In this document: one piece after another, positions 19,000 to 23,852 of the stretch | Position numbering within the stretch: the first letter of the stretch is position 1 | Layout of the letters: the number at the start of each line of letters is the position of its first letter | NCBI GenBank assembly: GCA_009930275.1 | Contig: RZYP01000023.1 | Coordinates: 1-23,852, forward strand | Reading direction: 5' to 3' | Length of the DNA: 23,852 nucleotides | Source of the DNA: Negativicutes bacterium | Lineage (GTDB): Bacteria > Bacillota_C > Negativicutes > Acidaminococcales > Acidaminococcaceae | Notes under the pieces: generated by a model | Told to the model about the DNA's origin: nothing | The model's input: the letters and a program-made list of their open reading frames with translations, nothing else | Databases searched by the model: none | Translations under genes and position numbers: made by a program

Positions 19000-19413
19000 C
19001 TATATTTCGCCACTCTCAATGCGTTTTTTCAGATCAAAAACCTTCTCCCTGATGGTTGCTGCTGTTTTCAAAAATTCACTTTTGTCCTTACCCGTGGGGT
19101 CTTCTAGACCCCAGTCTTCCCTATGTTTACAGGGAACATAAGGGCAAGTAACATTGCAGCCCATCGTAACAAGAATATCTATCTGCGGTAAATCTTGCAG
19201 CAGTTTGGAATGCTGCGTTAAATTCATATCGACATTATACAGTTCTTTGATAACATCAACAGCGTCCTGGTTAATCTGCGGCTTTGTTTCTGTTCCTGCC
19301 GAGTAAGCTTCTAATGCATCAGCAGCAAGTATTTTGGCAATTGCTTCCGCCATCTGTGAGCGACAGGAATTATGAACGCAAACAAAGGCAACTCTTGGTT
19401 TAGTCACAATCAT
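19000..19413 (-). CDS. arsC: Arsenate reductase, LMW-phosphatase/thioredoxin-coupled type
   Basis: A 137-residue enzyme that reduces arsenate to arsenite through a cysteine cascade. The phosphatase loop is C12-VHNSC-R18 (CX5R, followed by SQMAEAIA). The second and third redox cysteines lie among C86, C90 and C95 in MGCNVTCPYVPCK, and the general acid is D105 in WGLEDPTGK. The pattern matches the S. aureus pI258-type family (C10/C82/C89 there). The extra cysteine in the loop leaves open which two carry the disulfide. It starts at ATG 19413-19411, 7 bp after the DUF2703 stop, with AAGGA overlapping that stop. It is the third gene of the operon. Confidence 0.94.
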   Translation of the reverse strand: MIVTKPRVAFVCVHNSCRSQMAEAIAKILAADALEAYSAGTETKPQINQDAVDVIKELYNVDMNLTQHSKLLQDLPQIDILVTMGCNVTCPYVPCKHREDWGLEDPTGKDKSEFLKTAATIREKVFDLKKRIESGEI

Positions 19414-19420
19414 TGTACCC

Positions 19421-19969
19421 TTATCCTTTACTCATTTTCTTAGCTTTTACCCCAGCAAAAAATAATGCCAAGTTCTCTGGCAGTACATAAGGTTCTTTTG
19501 CTGTCGGTTCTCCTTTATTGCCAAAAACTTCCTTCATGACAGCTTCTATAATCATTGCCTTTGGCGGCTCAGAATACTCTTCGCCTTCGTAGATCCAGGC
19601 GCGGCATTCTGTATCGCCGCCGCAAAGGTCGCCGCAATCCTCGCAAAGGGTTTCCTTAAATTCCATAGCGATGTCCTTGCCATTCACGCGAATCGTGGGC
19701 GAACTTAAGAATTCATGTTTTATGGCAAGTTCCGGCGACGTAATATTTATTTTACTTACCTCTACTTCATAACCGGCTGCCTGCAAAACTGCCGATAGAT
19801 CCTTTATAGCGCCGTCGAGATTGCTTTCGGTGACCTGGCAGCGTTCACATACGCTTAAATCAAGGTACAGAAATTCAATATTTACTTTCTTCTTTGCAGG
19901 TTTCGTTTCACAGCAAGCGTTGCCACAAGAACAACAAGCCTGCGAAACAGGTTTTATCATTTTTATCAA
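19421..19969 (-). CDS. DUF2703 Cys-rich protein, possible metalloid-handling factor
   Basis: A 182-residue protein with a DUF2703-like thioredoxin-related domain (about 29-125). Eleven cysteines occur in three clusters: C12, C13, C15, C19, C20 in a short N-terminal tail; C41-ER-C44 at the position of a CxxC motif; and C109, C112, C116, C122 in a loop after MEFKETL. SSPTIRVNGKDI contains the cis-Pro-like strand. The CxxC, dense thiols and neighbourhood between arsR and arsC suggest binding or transfer of As(III) or a similar soft metal, analogous to ArsD, but no biochemical function is established. TTG 19969-19967 is chosen because AAGGA lies six bases upstream. An ATG three codons later (19960) is the alternative. 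Confidence 0.8.
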   Translation of the reverse strand: MIKMIKPVSQACCSCGNACCETKPAKKKVNIEFLYLDLSVCERCQVTESNLDGAIKDLSAVLQAAGYEVEVSKINITSPELAIKHEFLSSPTIRVNGKDIAMEFKETLCEDCGDLCGGDTECRAWIYEGEEYSEPPKAMIIEAVMKEVFGNKGEPTAKEPYVLPENLALFFAGVKAKKMSKG

Positions 19970-19978
19970 CTCTCTTCC

Positions 19979-20329
19979 TTAATTGTTAGCGCATTCGCAG
20001 GGTTTATTTTTCCTTTTCAGCCATTCCTGCAGATTTTCTAAATCATTTCCATATGTTTCTAACTTTCTCAGATTATCATAAACAAGGCTATCAATAAATT
20101 TTAAACTATCGTCCTTTAACAATGAATAATAAGCCCATTGAGCAACTTTGCGATCTTTGGCCAAGCCAGCGTTTTTAAGATATATCAAATGTCTGGATGC
20201 CTTGGCCTGCGAAATTTGCAAAACTTCCATAACGTCGCAGACACACAGCTCGCCTTCATAAAGCAAATTCAGAATGCGTAAGCGCGTACCATCCGACAAA
20301 GCCTTTAAAACTTCTTCCGGTTTATTCAT
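19979..20329 (-). CDS. arsR: ArsR/SmtB-family metalloid-responsive repressor
   Basis: A 116-residue winged helix-turn-helix repressor. The N-terminal helices (VLKALSDGTRLRILNLL) lead into ELCVCDVMEVLQ (28-38), the alpha-3 As(III)/Sb(III) site with C29 and C31 (ELCVCD). The recognition helix is SQAKASRHLIYLKNAG (40-55), and the beta-wing contains KVAQWAYYSL. A second Cys pair sits at the C-terminus (C111-E-C113). It is predicted to bind the 40-bp inverted repeat 22 bp upstream and release it when metalloid binds, thus controlling its own operon. The start is ATG 20329-20327 after GGGAGAGAAA. It is the first gene of a five-gene operon. Confidence 0.94.
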   Translation of the reverse strand: MNKPEEVLKALSDGTRLRILNLLYEGELCVCDVMEVLQISQAKASRHLIYLKNAGLAKDRKVAQWAYYSLLKDDSLKFIDSLVYDNLRKLETYGNDLENLQEWLKRKNKPCECANN

Positions 20330-20351
20330 AATTATTTCTCTCCCTAAAAAT

Positions 20352-20391
20352 TTATAAGCGTATAATCGCTTAAACGATTATACGCTTATAA
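20352..20391 (-). promoter_or_regulatory. ars operator: perfect 17-bp inverted repeat with 6-bp spacer
   Basis: TTATAAGCGTATAATCG (20352-20368), CTTAAA (20369-20374), then CGATTATACGCTTATAA (20375-20391), a perfect inverted repeat. Within it lie overlapping smaller repeats with 6-bp spacers: AAGCG-TATAAT-CGCTT (20356-20371), AATCG-CTTAAA-CGATT (20364-20379), and the mirror of the first. These resemble ArsR half-sites. The minus strand carries TATAAT at 20382-20377, a -10 box buried in the operator. No good -35 is visible at 17 bp. The repeat ends 22 bp upstream of the arsR start. Confidence 0.78.
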
Positions 20392-20453
20392 TACATCTAT
20401 TCCGCTAATAATGCAATACCTATAAATTTTATTTAATAAAAACCTCTAATACA

Positions 20454-20975
20454 CTATTTCATGTTTCGCATATTTTTGTCATAAGGCAATTTAAAAGCTT
20501 CCTCTTGCGGTATTTGCAAATATTTATAAGCAAGCTGGGCGGTTGCACCAATCATTTTCAGACAATAAATACGTCTTTCCTTCCCCTCCCAGTCTTCATA
20601 TTTCGAAGTAATGCCTTCACATGAAGTGCATCCATTTCGCTCAACAAATTCCTTAACAATATTGTTGAAGCGCCGATAGTATTTTTCAGCTATTTCAGAA
20701 CCACGAACAGCAGCGTCTACCGCGTATGGGTCCTTGCGCCCATAAACCGCACTGTTTGCCATTATCGCGGCACTAAGAGCACCACAAGTTGCTCCGTAAA
20801 GTCCTATGCCTCCGCCAAAACCGGTACACATTCCAACAGTATTTTTATCAACATTCAAAACACCGGCACGAACCAAAGCCTCATAAACACTTTCCGAACA
20901 ATTTAATCCATGCTTATAATTCTCAATCGCATAGTCACTTACCAATTCACTCAAATCTTTGTCAGCTTTCTCCAT
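20454..20975 (-). CDS. C_GCAxxG_C_C-family redox protein
   Basis: A 173-residue cytoplasmic protein of the C_GCAxxG_C_C family. The defining cysteines are visible: C26 in GLNCSESVYEAL, C50 in GMCTGFGGGIGLYGATCGALSAAIM with C64 in the GATCGA motif, and two further cysteines in NGCTSCEGI. The motif gives a likely redox-active or metal-binding helical bundle. No reaction is established. ATG 20973-20975 has GGGGGA and AGGA just before it. It lies 124 bp upstream of arsR on the same strand, with no strong terminator between them, so readthrough into the ars operon is possible. The operator is in that gap. The upstream gap of 157 bp holds the terminator of the MscS-like gene. Confidence 0.86.
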   Translation of the reverse strand: MEKADKDLSELVSDYAIENYKHGLNCSESVYEALVRAGVLNVDKNTVGMCTGFGGGIGLYGATCGALSAAIMANSAVYGRKDPYAVDAAVRGSEIAEKYYRRFNNIVKEFVERNGCTSCEGITSKYEDWEGKERRIYCLKMIGATAQLAYKYLQIPQEEAFKLPYDKNMRNMK

Positions 20976-21088
20976 TCCTAGTCCCCCTTATAAATAAAAA
21001 TCCGTGAAATATAACAACTAATATACCTATTCTTTTCTGAAAATTTATTTCCTGCCTGAAACGATATATTTTTTCATTGCTAACTGAC

Positions 21089-21114
21089 AAAAAAGCCGCC
21101 ATTTTCATGGCGGC
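21089..21114 (-). terminator. Rho-independent terminator after the MscS-like gene
   Basis: On the minus strand GCCGCCAT (21114-21107), GAAA loop, ATGGCGGC (21102-21095), then six T (21094-21089). Eight perfect pairs with a stable tetraloop, 18 bases after the stop codon. Confidence 0.93.
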
Positions 21115-21132
21115 ACTGTTAAACAATTCAAG

Positions 21133-22344
21133 CTATTCTTTGTACTCTTCCTTTTGCTTATGACACTCTTCCATTTTCTTTAAAATATTCGCTGCAAAAT
21201 CTTTGCCGCCCAGCCCGAAAGCAACCGCAAAAGCTACCGAAACCGCGCCCAAAATTATGATAAAGGCGGCGTTGACTATAGCCGGAGCTATTCCCAGCTG
21301 GCCAAGAGCCAGGAAAAAGGCAAAAACCAAAATCATTATTTTTGCCAACGAAGCGCAAACTTTTCCGTGGCGGCACCTTTCGCCAAGAATTTTTTCAATC
21401 CAGCTGCCTAAGAACAGTGCTGCCGCCATAATTATTATCGCACTTACGGCCAGCGGCAAATAGGCTATGATTGCACCGCCCACTAATTGCAAAACTTCGA
21501 GTTGCAAAACATTAAAAGCTTGGACGATAAACAGGAAGGCAATGATATACTCGACCGCTTTGCCAATGATTCTGGAGAACGATAAACTCCTCAGAGGATA
21601 GTCATCAGTTGCGACCATCTTCCGAATCATTGAATTCATGCCGACTCCAGACAGGATGTCGTCAAGAAGCTTGCCGACTATTCTCGCAATAAAGAGCCCG
21701 ATGATAACGATTGCGATAGCGACAAAGATGTTCGGAAGGAAGATAATTACCTTTTCCAACATAGCAATCGCAGGTTCAGAGATTGCCGAGACATTGAGAA
21801 CTTGCAGCGCTGCAGTGATCACCGGGATGAGAATCAAAACATAAACCAGATAAGTAATTATGGAAGATAAACTGGTAGTATCAGAGGCTGCAATGCCAGC
21901 CTTCTCTTGAATTTTATCAATATTCAGTTTTTTCAGCATAGGCGTTAACAATCTGCAAATAATTTTTGCTACGAAGAAGCCCACCACAAGGATGATTCCA
22001 GCCGCTATAACATTCGGTATGAAATCTATAATCTTGGTAACAAATGAGGAAATAGGCGCTGAAATATTTCTCATGCCTAACTTCTCAAGAACGCTTGGGA
22101 TAAAAAGCAAAAAGACAACAAGAAAGGCTAAATCACCAAAAAAATCCAGCGAGCAGCCGGTTTCCTCGTCTGCAAGCCCTAGCTTGTCGGTATACTTTTC
22201 CACTTTTAGCTTCTTGAGAATCTTCAACGTCAAATTTCTGGCCAGACCAGCGACGATCCATGCAAGAAGAAGCAGTAACAGAGCCATGATTATTGCCGGA
22301 ATGACCTTGAATAACGGATCACCGAAAATCAAAAAATAATCCAT
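21133..22344 (-). CDS. CmpX/MscS-like membrane protein with repeated conserved TM helices
   Basis: A 403-residue polytopic protein. At least four internal repeats of a proline-led helix are visible: VIPAIIMALLLLLLAWIVAG, FIPNVIAAGIILVVGFFVAK, FLPNIFVAIAIVIIGLFIAR and YLPLAVSAIIIMAAALFLGS. Each is followed by a charged linker. This is the conserved TM helix (PF05552-like) architecture of CmpX-type mechanosensitive channel relatives. The C-terminus has FAVAFGLGGKDFAANIL, like the segment after the MscS pore, but the full cytoplasmic MscS cage is absent. The role is probably membrane-stress sensing or ion leak. I start at ATG 22344-22342 because AAGGAGGG lies five bases upstream. A longer frame to 22410 has no such site. 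It has its own promoter and terminator. Confidence 0.83.
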   Translation of the reverse strand: MDYFLIFGDPLFKVIPAIIMALLLLLLAWIVAGLARNLTLKILKKLKVEKYTDKLGLADEETGCSLDFFGDLAFLVVFLLFIPSVLEKLGMRNISAPISSFVTKIIDFIPNVIAAGIILVVGFFVAKIICRLLTPMLKKLNIDKIQEKAGIAASDTTSLSSIITYLVYVLILIPVITAALQVLNVSAISEPAIAMLEKVIIFLPNIFVAIAIVIIGLFIARIVGKLLDDILSGVGMNSMIRKMVATDDYPLRSLSFSRIIGKAVEYIIAFLFIVQAFNVLQLEVLQLVGGAIIAYLPLAVSAIIIMAAALFLGSWIEKILGERCRHGKVCASLAKIMILVFAFFLALGQLGIAPAIVNAAFIIILGAVSVAFAVAFGLGGKDFAANILKKMEECHKQKEEYKE

Positions 22345-22414
22345 GATAACCCTCCTTTTCGAGCTTTCATCAAAATATCTCACCCAAGTGAGCATATTAA
22401 CGAGAACCACGCAG

Positions 22415-22436
22415 AAGTGTAACCCCGTTTACACTT
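22415..22436 (-). promoter_or_regulatory. Inverted repeat at predicted transcription start of the MscS-like gene
   Basis: AAGTGTAA (22415-22422), CCCCGT, TTACACTT (22429-22436): perfect 8-bp arms with a 6-bp spacer. It begins two bases after the -10 box and so covers the predicted start site. It could be a repressor operator or form a 5' hairpin in the transcript. No regulator is identified. Confidence 0.5.
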
Positions 22437-22438
22437 AG

Positions 22439-22467
22439 ATTGTAACACTTATTTTTAATGTGGTAAA
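22439..22467 (-). promoter_or_regulatory. Sigma-70-type promoter for the MscS-like gene
   Basis: On the minus strand TTTACC (22467-22462) and TACAAT (22444-22439) are separated by 17 bp. The -10 matches consensus at five of six positions and the -35 at four. The predicted start near 22431 gives a leader of about 87 nt before ATG 22344. Confidence 0.6.
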
Positions 22468-22592
22468 GTATTGCCAGTATCGTCTTATTTGTTTGCTTTA
22501 TGTTCCGTTCAAGCAGTACATCGTCGTTGTCAAGAACGATATATTTGTTTCCACAACGCATTTGTCCATAAATTATTCTCATTTATGCAAAC

Positions 22593-22633
22593 AAAAATGG
22601 CGTCTCTGTTTCCACAAAGGCGCCATTTTTTTT
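22593..22633 (-). terminator. Bidirectional Rho-independent terminator after the LarA-like gene
   Basis: AAAAATGGCG (22593-22602) and CGCCATTTTT (22621-22630) form ten perfect pairs. The 18-nt interior can pair further (CTTTG with CAGAG, one G-T) around a six-base loop. T runs follow on both strands: plus to 22633, minus 22597-22593. It lies 16 bases after the LarA-like stop. The 304-bp gap 22345-22648 otherwise contains only the MscS-like promoter and inverted repeat. Confidence 0.88.
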
Positions 22634-22648
22634 CATTTTAAAGTCTTA

Positions 22649-23852
22649 TTATTTTTTTAACAATGGTACTGTCAGACTACCCGTGGGCATCAGAATAACC
22701 TTATAGTCTTTGCCGACTATCTCTTCAGCCTTAGCCAGTGCTTCTTCTACAGTGTCAACTGCTGCTTCAAAAAGCATATCTTTTGCCAACTCTTTGTCCA
22801 GAGCCGTAACAAGTATATACTTGGCCTTCTTCATCAAACGGGTGACAGCAAAAGCCTTGTTCGCACCAATAGCAAAATTTTGCTCTAATTGTTCTTTGAT
22901 AGCATCAGGAGAACCGTATTTGCGGCAAGTTTCTTCCAGCACTTTGGAGCCGCTGCCTTCTTCGCATTCTGCCAGCAAAATAACTACGCCGCCTTCACGG
23001 ACAGCACACCAGACATTGTCCATAGTCTTTTGCATCTGGTAAACATTGATATCCTTTGGGTAGCCGCCGCAACTAGCGATAACAACGTCGGCTTCCTGGG
23101 GAATAGGTACGCCGTATACTTCGTCAACAAATTTGCAGGCCTCCAGATGAGCTTCATCATAGTGGCCGGCAAACATCTTTAAGAAGCGATGTTCATCATC
23201 AAGAATAGCGTTAAAAAGGAAAAGTGAGCGGTTCTTGGCAAACAAGGCCACTCCTTCCATTTGGTCATCATAAACAGGGTTGCCATGCAGCTTGCCCAGC
23301 CCTGAATTCGGATCGAGCATAAAGCTGTGATTGACTCTGACAGTTTCCATTGCGGAAACCCCCGGCAAAATAGCTTTGCGGCCGCCGCCATACCCTGCAA
23401 AATAGTGGTGAACAATGGTTCCTGTCATAATGACATGGTCAACGTCACAGATGAGCTTATTAATCCAAACAGGCGTACCGAAAGAAGTATCGCCAAAATA
23501 CTCGAAATCATCCTGGGCCTTAGCATCGCTATTGTACATCTTAAGGCGGCCGGCAACTTCCTCGCCTACGGCCTCGACCATCTCTTCGTCCGTCATAAGG
23601 CGATGCGTTCCGAGAGCAAAGACAATGCGCATGTCTTCGTCTTTCACGCCCAGCTTGTTCATTTCATTGACCAATACAGGCATAAAATCAAAACTATTTG
23701 CTACACGCGTCGGGTCATTGCAGATAAAGGCAACTGTTTGACCCGGTTTTACGATTTCATTAATTGGTTTTGTTCCGATAGGATGATAAATGGCATCAAG
23801 AACCGAGGCCTTGATATTCTCCAGCGGTTCCATTTCCGCCATCTTGACTTCT
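22649..23852 (-). CDS. LarA-like nickel-dependent racemase family protein, 5' end outside window
   Basis: At least 400 residues are in the window, and the frame is open through position 23852 (E-V-K before the first internal Met at 23842), so the true start is outside. Counting from that Met, the LarA catalytic set is visible: D43 and R46 in CNDPTRV, H80 in ALGTHR, H145-H146, K156 in HHYFAGYGGGRKAILPG, and H172 in VNHSFM. Spacings match those I recall for Lactiplantibacillus LarA (D72, R75, H108, H174, K184, H200), where the lysine carries the nickel-pincer cofactor. About 26 N-terminal residues are then missing. It probably racemises a 2-hydroxy acid. Substrate cannot be assigned, since the family is broad and no larB, larC or larE is present here. 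Confidence 0.9.
   Translation of the reverse strand, partial: EVKMAEMEPLENIKASVLDAIYHPIGTKPINEIVKPGQTVAFICNDPTRVANSFDFMPVLVNEMNKLGVKDEDMRIVFALGTHRLMTDEEMVEAVGEEVAGRLKMYNSDAKAQDDFEYFGDTSFGTPVWINKLICDVDHVIMTGTIVHHYFAGYGGGRKAILPGVSAMETVRVNHSFMLDPNSGLGKLHGNPVYDDQMEGVALFAKNRSLFLFNAILDDEHRFLKMFAGHYDEAHLEACKFVDEVYGVPIPQEADVVIASCGGYPKDINVYQMQKTMDNVWCAVREGGVVILLAECEEGSGSKVLEETCRKYGSPDAIKEQLEQNFAIGANKAFAVTRLMKKAKYILVTALDKELAKDMLFEAAVDTVEEALAKAEEIVGKDYKVILMPTGSLTVPLLKK

Noticed and set aside
20420..20445. AT-rich hairpin after the C_GCAxxG_C_C gene as terminator
   Set aside because: The stem is entirely A-T with no clear T run beyond it, so support is too weak.

Overview
Every gene I can support in this window lies on the minus strand. 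The text suggests a Firmicutes-type bacterium, possibly a diderm Negativicutes. This is an inference from strong GGAGG ribosome binding sites, frequent TTG/GTG starts, an S. aureus-type ArsC, a LarA-like protein and a MacAB-like exporter. No species-level marker is present.

Layout, from the right edge (upstream) to the left edge (downstream). (1) 22649-23852: a LarA-type nickel-dependent racemase homologue, cut at its 5' end by the window edge, followed by a terminator. (2) 21133-22344: a CmpX/MscS-like membrane protein with a good promoter, an inverted repeat at the predicted transcription start and its own terminator. (3) 20454-20975: a C_GCAxxG_C_C redox protein. (4) 17527-20329: an arsenic-type operon (arsR, a Cys-rich DUF2703 protein, arsC, a COG0701/ArsP-like permease, a 78-aa CxxC protein) behind a 40-bp near-palindromic operator and ended by a terminator. 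(5) 16119-17334: a membrane-anchored thioredoxin overlapping a CcdA/DsbD-like electron transporter. (6) 11582-16004: a MacA-like fusion protein, MacB-like permease, ABC ATPase and a secreted beta-lactamase-fold serine hydrolase. (7) 10534-11511: an MBL-fold hydrolase with a terminator. (8) 3328-10214: a type IC (EcoR124I-like) restriction-modification operon, hsdM-rhuM-hsdS-hsdR. (9) 139-3249: a membrane PAS/degenerate-GGDEF/EAL phosphodiesterase and a small GNAT protein. (10) 1-67: tRNA-Thr(CGT), cut at its 3' end, with its own promoter.

The standout is region 8. Its hsdS carries an uninterrupted tetranucleotide tract (87 bp, 21.75 units of ACAG on the coding strand) between its two target-recognition halves. 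At the length given, hsdS reads as two overlapping ORFs, a 251-aa N-terminal half and a 177-aa C-terminal half. By my count, gaining one unit or losing two fuses them into one 429-aa HsdS. The third frame stops just inside the second half. A second tandem repeat, 3 x 12 bp encoding ELTA, lies 70 bp upstream in coding order; it corresponds to the TAEL repeat that sets spacer length in EcoR124I-family enzymes. The system therefore looks able to vary in two ways: by frame switching and by spacer length. All five ORFs are linked by 4-nt stop/start overlaps (TGA within ATGA or TTGA), and a rhuM gene with a predicted DNA-binding N-terminus lies inside the operon. The operon promoter overlaps an inverted repeat.

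The arsenic region has an ArsC but no recognisable ArsB or Acr3. A COG0701 permease, a DUF2703 Cys-rich protein and a minimal redox protein occupy the positions of exporter and helper. The thioredoxin/CcdA pair next door could carry reducing power across the membrane.
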